Part shown: piece after piece, positions 29,006 to 36,953 of the stretch | Layout of the letters: the number at the start of each line of letters is the position of its first letter | Numbering within the stretch: the first letter of the stretch is position 1 | IMG/VR virus record: IMGVR_UViG_3300037883_000109 | Span: 1 to 36,991 of that record | Origin: a virus | DNA: 36,991 nt | Reading direction: 5' to 3' (one strand) | Position numbers and translations under genes: made by a program | The notes under the pieces: model-generated | Databases searched by the model: none | What the model was told of the DNA's origin: nothing | Seen by the model: only the letters and a program-made list of their open reading frames with translations

Positions 29006-29538
29006 TGCCGTTTGCCATCCAGGGCACTGTCGAAGGCATGGGCGCGACGCTGCAGCGTCTCAAGGCGCTGCGCGGCCGCGGCCGGACCATCCAGCGGAAC
29101 GCGCTACGCAAGGCTGGCCGGCTGGTCCGTCAGTCGGCCCGCGAGCACCTCGACGCCCAGATGGACCAGAGCGACGAGTCGAGCGGTCTGTTGCGGCGCA
29201 GCCTGTGGGTGATCGTGAAGACCTACGGCAACAGCGTCATGGCGATCATTGGCCCGAAGACGGGCATGAAGCAGGAGGTCGCGGGCCGCAACAAGAAGAA
29301 GCGCCTCGAGGACCCGGCCAAGATCGCCCACCTGGTCGAGTTCGGCACCCAGCCGCATGCCCTGGGCAAGGGAGCGAGCCTGCGGAAGAAGATCCAGCAC
29401 GGCGACATGCACCCGGGGGCACAGGCCAAGCCGTTCATGCGGCCGGCCTGGGACGAAACGCAGGCGCAGGTCCGCGGCCTGATCGAGCGCGAGGTCGCCG
29501 CCGGCCTGGAGAAGGAAGCCGCGAGGGCCGCGGCATGA
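29005..29538 (+). CDS. HK97 gp10-family tail-completion protein
   Basis: 177 residues from ATG 29005. Basic N-terminus (RLKALRGRGRTIQRNALRKA) with helices (GRLVRQSAREHLDAQMD), then a beta sheet and the conserved EFGTQPHALGKG and MRPAWDET segments typical of gp10. It ends in a Glu/Ala-rich helix. It works with the head-closure and terminator proteins to complete the joint between head and tail. Confidence 0.85.
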   Translation: MPFAIQGTVEGMGATLQRLKALRGRGRTIQRNALRKAGRLVRQSAREHLDAQMDQSDESSGLLRRSLWVIVKTYGNSVMAIIGPKTGMKQEVAGRNKKKRLEDPAKIAHLVEFGTQPHALGKGASLRKKIQHGDMHPGAQAKPFMRPAWDETQAQVRGLIEREVAAGLEKEAARAAA

Positions 29539-29987
29539 TCGAGCAGGGCCTGGTCACGCGCGTCCGCTTCGATCCGGTGATCGCGCCCCTGATCGGCGGC
29601 TCGGCTCAGCTCCGGTTTTACCGGAACAAGTCCGAGCAGGCCAACGCCCAGACCAGTGCGGGCAGCTTCCCGCGGGCGATTTACACCTGCGTCAGCAAGC
29701 CGCGCTGCATGATCCTCAACGGACGCAGCGGGCTGCCGCATCCGCGCATCAGCGTGGATTGCCAGGGCCAGGTCCCGGGCGATGCCAAGACGCTGGCCGA
29801 CGCCTTCCGCCGCCTCGATGGCGAGCGCGGGCAGTGGGGGACGTTTTTCGTCTACGGCTGCCGTCTGGTAGACGACCGGGACGCCTTCATTCCGCCGAGC
29901 GAGTACGACCAGGTCGGCGTGGACGTGGTGAGCCTCGATTTCGTCATCTGGTTTCAGGAGCCGCTGCCCAGCGGGGCGGCGGCCTGA
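29535..29987 (+). CDS. Tail terminator protein
   Basis: 150 residues from ATG 29535 (ATGA with the previous stop). A DUF3168-like layout is seen: helix near the start, LRFYRNKSEQ, beta strands RISVDCQGQVPGDAKTLADA, VDVVSLDFVIWFQEP at the end. It caps the tail tube, stops elongation and binds the head joint. The assignment uses both sequence and order (gp10, terminator, tail tube). Confidence 0.72.
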   Translation: MIEQGLVTRVRFDPVIAPLIGGSAQLRFYRNKSEQANAQTSAGSFPRAIYTCVSKPRCMILNGRSGLPHPRISVDCQGQVPGDAKTLADAFRRLDGERGQWGTFFVYGCRLVDDRDAFIPPSEYDQVGVDVVSLDFVIWFQEPLPSGAAA

Positions 29988-30043
29988 GCGATACACGGGC
30001 CGGCGCCTCGGAAACGCCGTCCCCGGGACAGAGGAGGTGAAGG

Positions 30044-30481
30044 GTGGCCGTCTCCCAGGGAACATCGTCCTTCGGCGCCGTCGTCCAGATCGAGCAGCAC
30101 GTCGGCGTCGGCGACTATGCCTCGGTCGGCGAGCTCATCAAGGCCTCGCGCACCGGCACCAAGGTCACGCAGATCAAGCTGACGAACCTCACGTCGCCGA
30201 ACCACTTCCACGAGTTCACCAACGGCTTCGGCGACGGCGGCAAGGTGCAGTTCGATATCAACGCGGTCAAGAGCGCCGTGTCCACGCTCTACAGCTACGT
30301 CCAGACCACGCGCTCGATCCAGCTCCTCTGGCCGCTGCAGCCGGGGGAATCGACGCCCTCCTCCTGGACCTGCAACGCCAACCTCGAGGAGATCGGCGAG
30401 GAGTTCCCCGAGGACGACCGCATGACCGTGCCGGTGACGTTCCAGCTCACCGGCAAGCCGGTCTTTGCCCAGGGTCATTAA
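30044..30481 (+). CDS. Major tail tube protein
   Basis: 145 residues from GTG 30044 with GAGGAGG 6 bases upstream. Beta-rich with a short helix, matching the tail tube fold: VQIEQHVGVGDYASVGELIK, GGKVQFDINAVKSAVSTLYS, MTVPVTFQLTGKPVF. It forms stacked hexameric rings. It lies directly before the assembly chaperone pair and after the tail terminator. Confidence 0.82.
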   Translation: MAVSQGTSSFGAVVQIEQHVGVGDYASVGELIKASRTGTKVTQIKLTNLTSPNHFHEFTNGFGDGGKVQFDINAVKSAVSTLYSYVQTTRSIQLLWPLQPGESTPSSWTCNANLEEIGEEFPEDDRMTVPVTFQLTGKPVFAQGH

Positions 30482-30490
30482 CGGGGCTGA

Positions 30491-30506
30491 GTGCAGGCGC
30501 CTGCAC
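30491..30506. repeat. 16-bp perfect palindrome GTGCAGGCGCCTGCAC, copy 2
   Basis: Identical to the palindrome at 16855-16870, with 19 contiguous identical bases in total. Here it lies between the tail tube stop and heptamer array D, in intergenic DNA. Confidence 0.85.
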
Positions 30507-30512
30507 CTTGCT

Positions 30513-30533
30513 GGTGAGTGGTGAGTGGTGAGT
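30513..30533 (+). repeat. Heptamer array D: three GGTGAGT units upstream of a tail gene
   Basis: Three exact units lie 7 bases before ATG 30541. No other ribosome-binding site is visible, so the GGTGAG of the last unit probably serves as one. The array sits right after the second 16-bp palindrome. Confidence 0.9.
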
Positions 30534-30540
30534 CGGCACC

Positions 30541-30903
30541 ATGGCCATCCAGAGCGTCAACCTGACCAGCCGCAGCGGCATCGACCTGACCGCCCTGGCC
30601 GTGGTCGCCGACCCGGCCGGCGCGGACAAGTGGCTCAATAGCGGCTTCGAGCTCGTCGCCGTGACGAACGGCACGGGCTACCCGCTATCGGTCAGCGAGC
30701 GCCTGGGGACGAACCCGGGCGCCGCCGTGGACGGCCTGTCGCCGTCGCCGCGGGTGGTGACGGTGGCCGCGGGACATACGGCCGTGCTCGGGCCGTTCCC
30801 GCAGTCGATTTACAACGACGCCCAGGGCTTCGCCACGCTGGGCTGGTCGGGGCCGGCCAGCCTGGTGGGCGTGACCGTGTGTGTGTTCCGGCCTGGAACG
30901 TAG
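30541..30903 (+). CDS. Tail-associated small beta-rich protein
   Basis: 120 residues from ATG 30541, whose ribosome-binding site falls in heptamer array D. The sequence is Ser/Thr/Gly-rich with beta strands (ELVAVTNGTGYPLSVSERLG; RVVTVAAGHTAVLGPFP), compatible with an Ig-like decoration fold. It lies between the tube and the chaperone genes. No family recognised. Confidence 0.6.
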   Translation: MAIQSVNLTSRSGIDLTALAVVADPAGADKWLNSGFELVAVTNGTGYPLSVSERLGTNPGAAVDGLSPSPRVVTVAAGHTAVLGPFPQSIYNDAQGFATLGWSGPASLVGVTVCVFRPGT

Positions 30904-30936
30904 TTCGCCCAGGGGTCGCCCGGGGAGGATGTGTGT

Positions 30937-31329
30937 GTGGGCAAGCTCTTGACTGCCGAGCAGATCCTGGCCGCTGACGACGGCGGCTACGAGGAGGTGC
31001 CCTGCGAGGAGTGGGGCGGCTCGGTCCTTGTCTGGACGGTCACCGAACTCGAGATCGGTCGCTTCCAGCAGTCGCTGCAGCCGGCGCGCAAGCGCGACCA
31101 GCCCGACATGAGCCTGGCCCGGGCCAAGCTAGTGGCGCTCTGCGTGCGCGACGAGAGCGGCAAACGCCTCTTCACCGAGGCCCAGGTCGGCGCCCTGGCC
31201 AGGAAGTCGCCGCGGCTGATCGACCTGATCACAGAAGTCGCCAAGCGGCGCAACGGCCTGACAGGCGACGCCGAGGCGGTTGCCCGAAAAAACTCGAGTG
31301 CCCCCGACGACGGTTCGCCTACCGGCTAG
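30937..31329 (+). CDS. Tail assembly chaperone G (zero-frame product)
   Basis: 130 residues from GTG 30937 (GGGGAGG 8 bases upstream); GTG 30931 is closer. The N-terminus (LTAEQILAADDGGYEEVP, EEWGGSVLVWTVTELEIGRF) with the acidic patch and helix is typical for G-type chaperones. It binds the tape measure in the cytoplasm during tail assembly. The slippery heptamer A AAA AAC at 31287-31293 is in the zero frame just before the end. Confidence 0.85.
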   Translation: MGKLLTAEQILAADDGGYEEVPCEEWGGSVLVWTVTELEIGRFQQSLQPARKRDQPDMSLARAKLVALCVRDESGKRLFTEAQVGALARKSPRLIDLITEVAKRRNGLTGDAEAVARKNSSAPDDGSPTG

Positions 31330-31667
31330 CCCTGGCCTTCGGCGAGCGCGACGTCGACCGCATGCTGGCGGGCATGACGCGGCCTGGAATGCTGGAGTGG
31401 GCCCGGTTTCACGAGCTCGAGCCGTTCGGCCCGGAACGGGACGACCTGCGAGCGGCCCTGATCGTCACCACGCTCTACAACGCCTGGCGCGGCAAGGGCC
31501 AGAAGCCGATCCGGGTGGAGGATGTGTTCCCCACGTTGCGGCAGGGGAAACGGCAGCGACCGAAGCGGCAGACCGCGGCGCAGCAACAGCGTTTCATGAT
31601 GGCGCTCACGGCGCTGTTCAAGGGGGAGATCAAGCGGGCAGGCGTCAGCGCTCACAATCCCGGGTGA
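30937..31667 (+). CDS. Tail assembly chaperone G-T (-1 frameshift product)
   Basis: A -1 slip at A AAA AAC (31287-31293) joins the G sequence to a second frame, giving about 243 residues. The second part (ALAFGERDVDRMLAGMTRPG, LEWARFHELEPFGPERDDLR, AALIVTTLYNAWRGKGQKPI, RVEDVFPTL) matches the T domain of lambda gpGT and minor-tail T families. No separate start for it is needed. The ratio of G to G-T sets tail assembly in lambda; the same role is inferred here. The tape measure gene follows at 31714. Confidence 0.85.
31287..31293 (+). other. Programmed -1 frameshift site (A AAA AAC)
   Basis: Codons are positioned as AAA (31288) and AAC (31291), so tandem slippage by one base re-pairs both tRNAs. 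It is 36 bases before the zero-frame stop. A downstream stimulatory structure was not clearly identified. Confidence 0.85.
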
Positions 31668-31713
31668 CTTTGAGGGTGGCGATGGCGTCACCCGGACGGA
31701 CACGGAGAAGCAA

Positions 31714-33261
31714 GTGGCAACGATCGGCGCCCTGGCGATTCGCCTGTCGCTCAACGACAGCGCCTTCACGCGCGGTCTCACGAAAGCCGCGGACCAGTTT
31801 AGCGGCTTCGGCTCGCGGATCGCCGGCATCGGCCGCCAGTCGATCGGCGATGCCCTCGGCGGCAAAGGGGGCGTGGATCTGGCCGTGGATGCCCTGAAAG
31901 GCGGCATTGGCGCCACGACGGACCTGCTCAGGGGCCTGACCGGGATGATCCCCGGGATTGGCCCGCTCCTCAGCGAGGCGGTCGGCACGTTCGGCGGCGC
32001 CCTGGGCGGCACACTCGGCGCCGGCCAGCAATTCCTGCACTGGCTCCGGGAAATGGGCCAGTCCATGCAGGGCACGGCCCGCATGGCGGATACCTTCGGG
32101 ATCTCGACCGAGAAAATGTCCGGCCTGATGGCTGCCAGCGGCGAGGGCGGCGAGTCGCTGGCCCACGCCGTGGCCCACTTCGGCCACGAGCTCGGCCAGG
32201 CCCAGATGGGCAGCAAGGAGGCGCAGGACAAGTTCTCTCGGCTGGGGCCGACGTTCCGCGCCGACGCCCTGGCCGCCATGCCGCTCGACCAGGCCCTCGG
32301 CCGTGTCTTCGGCCGCATCCGCACCTTGCCCACCGCCTGGGAGCGACTTTCCACTGCCCAGATGCTCTTCGGCCGCGGCGGGCACGACCTGTTGCCGACG
32401 ATCATGCGCGGCAGCGAGGCCCTGCAGGCGATGCAGCAGCGGGCCCTCGATACCGGCGAGGCCTTCAGCCGCCTCGATGCCGAGAAGATGGCCGTCGCCA
32501 ACAAGCACCTGGCCGCCAGCGACCACATCCTGGCCGGTCTCAAGATGCGCCTGGCCGTGGAACTGCTGCCGACGTTCGCGGTCTTCCTCGACCAGCTCGG
32601 CGATGCCTTCCAGCGAATGAATGTGCTCGGCTCGGGCACCCTCAAGTTCTCCGACTACCTGAACCTCGCCGGTTTCATTGCCAAGGACGTCTTCGGCATG
32701 ATTCTCGACGGCATCAACGCCCTCGGAGCCGGCTTCAACGTCGTCATAGCCGGCCTCGCGGCAATGACCTCGGAGTTTGTCGGCCTGCTCGCCAAGGCGG
32801 CCGTCGCCATGGGAGGCCTGGCCAAGCAATTCGACGAGGACCTGGGCAATCGGCTCTTCGGTATCGCTGTTGGTCTCATCGGCAGGCAGAAGGAAGCCGA
32901 CGCCTTCGGTGCCAGAGCGGCCTGGGACGCCAAGAAGGCCTGGGACGAGGTTTTCCGCGGCGGCGTGCGCATGCGCCTCGGGCTTCTGAATCTGGATGAC
33001 GAGGCGAACGCCCGCCTGAAGAAACTGGCCGGCGGGGGCGGGCCCGGCCTCGGCGCCGGCTCCGGCCAGCAGTTCTCCGCCGCCATGGAAGCCGGCACGA
33101 AAGAGGCCATGTCAACGGTGACCCGCTCGCTCTACGACGGCCAGGCGGCCGGCGATCGCGTCGCGGCCCGGGCCGAAGAGCAGCGGAACAAGCAGATCGA
33201 CAAGCTCGCTGACATCGTCATGGCGATCCGCAGCCTGCCCATCGGGCTGGCAGCCATTTAA
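31714..33261 (+). CDS. Tape measure protein
   Basis: 515 residues from GTG 31714, with GGAG 5 bases upstream. A long, helical protein. The N-terminus has SLNDSAFTRGLTKAADQFSG, followed by Gly/Ala-rich turns and hydrophobic patches (GATTDLLRGLTGMIPGIGPL, GTFGGALGGTLGAGQQFL). The middle has the predicted membrane-penetrating helices and amphipathic repeats, and the C-terminus has a helix with RSLPIGLAAI. It sets tail length and is released into the host envelope; 515 residues would imply a rather short long-tail (about 75-80 nm if fully helical). Confidence 0.85.
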   Translation: MATIGALAIRLSLNDSAFTRGLTKAADQFSGFGSRIAGIGRQSIGDALGGKGGVDLAVDALKGGIGATTDLLRGLTGMIPGIGPLLSEAVGTFGGALGGTLGAGQQFLHWLREMGQSMQGTARMADTFGISTEKMSGLMAASGEGGESLAHAVAHFGHELGQAQMGSKEAQDKFSRLGPTFRADALAAMPLDQALGRVFGRIRTLPTAWERLSTAQMLFGRGGHDLLPTIMRGSEALQAMQQRALDTGEAFSRLDAEKMAVANKHLAASDHILAGLKMRLAVELLPTFAVFLDQLGDAFQRMNVLGSGTLKFSDYLNLAGFIAKDVFGMILDGINALGAGFNVVIAGLAAMTSEFVGLLAKAAVAMGGLAKQFDEDLGNRLFGIAVGLIGRQKEADAFGARAAWDAKKAWDEVFRGGVRMRLGLLNLDDEANARLKKLAGGGGPGLGAGSGQQFSAAMEAGTKEAMSTVTRSLYDGQAAGDRVAARAEEQRNKQIDKLADIVMAIRSLPIGLAAI

Positions 33262-33271
33262 GGGGGTCGCC

Positions 33272-34501
33272 GTGGCCGTTCTCTCCGTCAAGGAGGTCTG
33301 GGACGACCGCACCGGCCAGGCGGACGGCCGGCTCAAGCGCGCCTACGCGCGCAGCTTCCGCGTCGTCACCGACAACAGCCTCGACGGGCCCATGGAGGTC
33401 GAGACCGCCGTCCCGATCGCCATCTGGGACAGCTACGTCGGGCCCCTGGGCGTGCCCAGCGGCGAGTTCGACATCGGCGCCATCTGCAACAAGATCTCCA
33501 GCCGGCAGGACCAGGACGACCCCAACGTCTGGATGGTGACCTGCAATTACGAGACGGACCCGCGCGAGTTCGACCCGCAGCGGGCCCAGCAGAAGGGGAA
33601 CCCGCAGAGCTCCAGCGACAACAGCCCAATGGCCAAGCCGCCGGACATCTCCTTCACCACGGTCAAGTTCAAGAAGCCGATCGCCCAGGACCTCTACGGC
33701 GCCCCGCTTCTGAACTCGGCCGGCTCCCCATTCGACCCGCCCGCCGAGATCGACGACAGCCGCATGTGCCTGACGATCACGCGCTACGAAACCTCCTTCA
33801 ACCAGGACTGGCTGCTCGTCTACCAGGATGCCGTCAACTCGGACATCTTTTTCGGTCAGGATCCCGGGCGCTGGAAGTGCGACAAGATCGACGCCCACCT
33901 GATCTATGAGAGCGGCGTCCTGTGCTGGAAGGTGACGTATGTCTTCATGCTGCGGATCGAGGGCTGGATCCTGAAGGTCCTCGATGCCGGCATGAACTGC
34001 CTTGCGCCAGATCCGGCCGACGCCACTGGAAAGACGCAGTACGTGACGCCGTGCACTGACAAGAAGGGGCAGGCAGTCTCGCACCCGGTCTGCCTCGATG
34101 GCGGAGGCCACCAGCTCGCCGCCAACGGCACGCCGGTCGTGCTCTCCGGCCGGCTGGTCAATCAGTCGGTCCAGCCCAATCCGCCGCAGACGATCATCAC
34201 GGGCATCGACACGACCAAGATCCCGACCGTGCCGGCCGGCTCGACTTCGCAGGTCTGGGTCACCCCGACGGACCTGACGCTGGCCGGCGTGTCGCTGTCC
34301 CCGCCGCAGGCGACGGTCGTCGCCATCATCGACGCCCAGAACGTGCAGATCAGCGCCGGCCCGATCGAGCTGGCCAACAACGTGCTGACGGACACCTCAT
34401 CGTTTACGTTCCAGCTTCGCAGCCAGGAGGTGTACCTGTATTTCCGCGCCTACCGCACCCAGCGGTTCGCCGACCTGAAGCTCCCCGGAAACTACCGCTA
34501 G
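33272..34501 (+). CDS. Tail-tip protein
   Basis: 409 residues from GTG 33272, with GGGGG upstream. Beta-rich throughout, with strands such as RAYARSFRVVTDNSLDGPME, VTYVFMLRIEGWILKVLDAG and a Thr/Val/Pro-rich second half (VTPTDLTLAGVSLSPP). It follows the tape measure, where distal-tail or hub proteins are normally coded. It may be the hub or a tail-tip adaptor; no family recognised. Confidence 0.6.
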   Translation: MAVLSVKEVWDDRTGQADGRLKRAYARSFRVVTDNSLDGPMEVETAVPIAIWDSYVGPLGVPSGEFDIGAICNKISSRQDQDDPNVWMVTCNYETDPREFDPQRAQQKGNPQSSSDNSPMAKPPDISFTTVKFKKPIAQDLYGAPLLNSAGSPFDPPAEIDDSRMCLTITRYETSFNQDWLLVYQDAVNSDIFFGQDPGRWKCDKIDAHLIYESGVLCWKVTYVFMLRIEGWILKVLDAGMNCLAPDPADATGKTQYVTPCTDKKGQAVSHPVCLDGGGHQLAANGTPVVLSGRLVNQSVQPNPPQTIITGIDTTKIPTVPAGSTSQVWVTPTDLTLAGVSLSPPQATVVAIIDAQNVQISAGPIELANNVLTDTSSFTFQLRSQEVYLYFRAYRTQRFADLKLPGNYR

Positions 34502-34510
34502 GAGGCCGCC

Positions 34511-35032
34511 GTGGCAAACAAGCAGATGGACATCCCGAACGACGTCTCGGTGCTCGGGATCCTTTCCTGCCAGTCGTTTTCCTACCCCAACGGCTCGATC
34601 TTCGATGCCGCGGTCGGCATCGGCTCGGGGCCCGGGGCGCAGATCTCGGCGGCCAAGCTCACGCACCAGTACGAGGACCATTACAACAATACCCCGGCCA
34701 CCTCGAACGCGGTCACCGATCGCAAAGTGATCCACATCGTCAAGGGCGGCACGGGGACGGTGATCGAGTTTGCCGCCGGGGCAGCCGTGCTCCTCACCGG
34801 CAACGACACGGTGACGATCGACCTGCTCAAGAACGGGGTCTCGATCCTGTCATCGCCGATCAGCCTGGCGGCCACCGATACCGTCCGCGTGCTCAAGCCG
34901 GCCGTCGGCTACTCCAACGTCGCCCTGGTCGCCGGCGACTGGCTCGAGGTGAACGTGGTGGCCACGCACAACACGGGCACGCTGCCCCAGGGCGTCGTCG
35001 CCCGCCTGACCACGCGCGAAGATCCGGCGTAA
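34511..35032 (+). CDS. Tail structural protein with beta-rich fold
   Basis: 173 residues from GTG 34511 with GGAGG about 5 bases upstream. Beta strands in GTGTVIEFAAGAAVLLTGND and VALVAGDWLEVNVVATHNTG. Similar in general composition to the proteins at 24843 and 36492, which may all be small jelly-roll-like decoration modules. Its precise role is unknown. Confidence 0.6.
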   Translation: MANKQMDIPNDVSVLGILSCQSFSYPNGSIFDAAVGIGSGPGAQISAAKLTHQYEDHYNNTPATSNAVTDRKVIHIVKGGTGTVIEFAAGAAVLLTGNDTVTIDLLKNGVSILSSPISLAATDTVRVLKPAVGYSNVALVAGDWLEVNVVATHNTGTLPQGVVARLTTREDPA

Positions 35033-35045
35033 ACGAGGGGAATCC

Positions 35046-36311
35046 ATGGCCGGAGAGGTCCTCGGCTTCAGCGAAGACGACGCCAAGCGCATCGCCGCCA
35101 CGGTGCGCGCCAACGAGCAGATGCCGGTCTACGACCAGCGTTTCTTCCGCCGCGCCTACAGCCGCCCGGGCGGCCAGTTTGAAGCCTGGGTCAAGCCGAC
35201 CAGCACGACCGCCACGGCCGGCCGCTATCCCGCCACGATCTGGACCTACGACGACACGACCCAGGCCTGGACGGACACGACGTTCCCGGCCTACTTCGAG
35301 GACCCCAACGGCGTGACGCCCTCCCTGCAGCGCTATCGCTGCGTCCAGGTCGGGCAGTTTCAGGGGGCATCGGATCATGCCCCGCTGCCGGTGTTTCAGC
35401 CCATGGCGAGCACGTCAAGCGGCGGCGGTGGGCTTGGCGACGGCGGCGGCGGCGGCGTGGGCGGCGACATGCCGCTCGAGGCCTACCGCAACGCCAACGG
35501 GTATTTGCCGGCGGATGCGCAATCCCGCTTCGCAAATGGAAGCTTCACCGCGGCACGGCCGGTCAACATCATCGGGTTGCACGAAGTGCAGTTTCCTGGC
35601 GCGTTTCAAATCGCAGGATCGATCGTCAGCGAAGACGCCGGCCTGGGCCAGGTCATCCCGATCAACGTTCTCTTCGCGCTGCCGCTCGCGAACATCCGGC
35701 AATGCTCGCTGAGCGCCCTGGGAACGATTGCGGAGGGCGGCCAGGGCGGCATCCAGCCGCAGCTGGTCAACGCCTTTGTCGGCATCTACGGCAACGTCAG
35801 TCCCACCTACCTCTATCCTTCCACCCTGCTGGCATCGACGGGAGCTATCAACGGGGTCGGCACCGCCGGCTTCGCGATCCCGGCAACCACCCTCATTCAA
35901 GGTGGCCAGCGCTACTTCTGCGGCAACCAGCTCACCTTTCAGCTGCAAGCGGAGACTCTGTACTGGTTCGTCTACCTGCGCACCTTTCCGCTCGATGCCT
36001 ATCTGGGCTACATGGCGTCGTGCAACCTTTATCCGTTGCTTGGCATCGTGAATTACGCCGAACGCCAGGGCGGGGGAAGCCTCGACACGGAGTTCTGGTC
36101 CGGCGCCGGCTTCTTCAACATGGGCGTGAACACGCCGCCGCGCACCGACCGGGCGGGAACCTGGTTGGCGCTGCCCTCGCCGGCCTGGCCGAAGGGCGAC
36201 CCGGCCACCGCCAACGGAGTCAGCGGGTTCATCCCTACCACCGGCGACGCCTCGACGGGGTTCACCAGCCCGCTCAATGTCCCGGCCATCGCCTACACGA
36301 TTTCCGGGTAG
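35046..36311 (+). CDS. Tail fibre or receptor-binding protein candidate
   Basis: 421 residues from ATG 35046, with GAGGGG about 6 bases upstream. The N-terminal ~115 residues are a tail-attachment-type domain. A flexible glycine-rich linker (GGGGLGDGGGGGVGGDMPLE) follows. The C-terminal ~270 residues are beta-rich with many aromatic residues (RYFCGNQLTFQLQAETLYWF, SGAGFFNMGVNTPP), typical of an exposed receptor-binding head. Base composition and codon use change at about 35,520 to less GC-rich, suggesting exchange of the tip domain. Confidence 0.65.
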   Translation: MAGEVLGFSEDDAKRIAATVRANEQMPVYDQRFFRRAYSRPGGQFEAWVKPTSTTATAGRYPATIWTYDDTTQAWTDTTFPAYFEDPNGVTPSLQRYRCVQVGQFQGASDHAPLPVFQPMASTSSGGGGLGDGGGGGVGGDMPLEAYRNANGYLPADAQSRFANGSFTAARPVNIIGLHEVQFPGAFQIAGSIVSEDAGLGQVIPINVLFALPLANIRQCSLSALGTIAEGGQGGIQPQLVNAFVGIYGNVSPTYLYPSTLLASTGAINGVGTAGFAIPATTLIQGGQRYFCGNQLTFQLQAETLYWFVYLRTFPLDAYLGYMASCNLYPLLGIVNYAERQGGGSLDTEFWSGAGFFNMGVNTPPRTDRAGTWLALPSPAWPKGDPATANGVSGFIPTTGDASTGFTSPLNVPAIAYTISG

Positions 36312-36491
36312 ACTCTCGGCTCTCCTTTCCTCTCTTCCTGCCTTCCTGATCGCTCTTTTGCCCCCGGATTCCCGAGCGCGCGAAGCTGCTCCCTCGACCG
36401 CGACCGCGGGGCCGGCCGGAGAAGAGCGCGCTTTGTCGCCGCGTCGGCCACGGCAATCGGAACAGACCATTCCCGGGAAGAGGAGAGAGAC
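36312..36491 (+). other. 180-bp non-coding stretch
   Basis: The gap between the tail fibre candidate and the last gene is pyrimidine-rich at its beginning (TCTCCTTTCCTCTCTTCC). I see no clear promoter, hairpin or gene in it; both strands lack a convincing start with ribosome-binding site. Confidence 0.5.
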
Positions 36492-36947
36492 GTGGCCGAC
36501 CTTCTGCTTACCGTTCCGTCGGGCGAAGTCAGCTTGACCGGCTCCGTCGCCAAGACGGTGCTGGCCGCGACGGCGCCCGCCAACCAGCGCCTGAAGATCA
36601 TGGGCGTCGAGATCTTCGGCAAAGGCACCTCGAACACCGACACGCCGATCAAGTGCGAGCTGAGCCGCATCACGACCAACGGCGGCACCGCCACCACGAT
36701 CACGCCCGCCAAGGTCGATGACGACGACGGCGAAACCGCGCAGGGCACCTACCAGGCCAACTTCACCGTCGAGCCGACCACGTACGGCGCCAACATGCGC
36801 ATCTGGGAAGTCCATCCCCAAACCGGGATTATCGTTTACTTCCCCATGCACCAGGAAATCAAGATCAAGGGCGGCAACATCGTCGGCCTGCGCATGACCA
36901 GCACGCAGGCGGAGACGGTCAGCGCCCAGTTCCTCGTCGAGGAGTAA
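36492..36947 (+). CDS. Small beta-rich structural protein
   Basis: 151 residues from GTG 36492, with GAGGAG about 9 bases upstream. Beta strands with Thr-rich composition: EVSLTGSVAKTVLAATAPAN, LKIMGVEIFGKGTSNTDTP, GIIVYFPMHQEIKIKGGNIV. It resembles a cupin- or jelly-roll-like decoration/fibre protein. It is the last gene before heptamer array E. Confidence 0.6.
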   Translation: MADLLLTVPSGEVSLTGSVAKTVLAATAPANQRLKIMGVEIFGKGTSNTDTPIKCELSRITTNGGTATTITPAKVDDDDGETAQGTYQANFTVEPTTYGANMRIWEVHPQTGIIVYFPMHQEIKIKGGNIVGLRMTSTQAETVSAQFLVEE

Positions 36948-36953
36948 TCGGCT

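Noticed and set aside
35046-36311. The tail-fibre gene considered as a diversity-generating retroelement target.
   Set aside because: No reverse transcriptase, template repeat or variable repeat was seen in this window.
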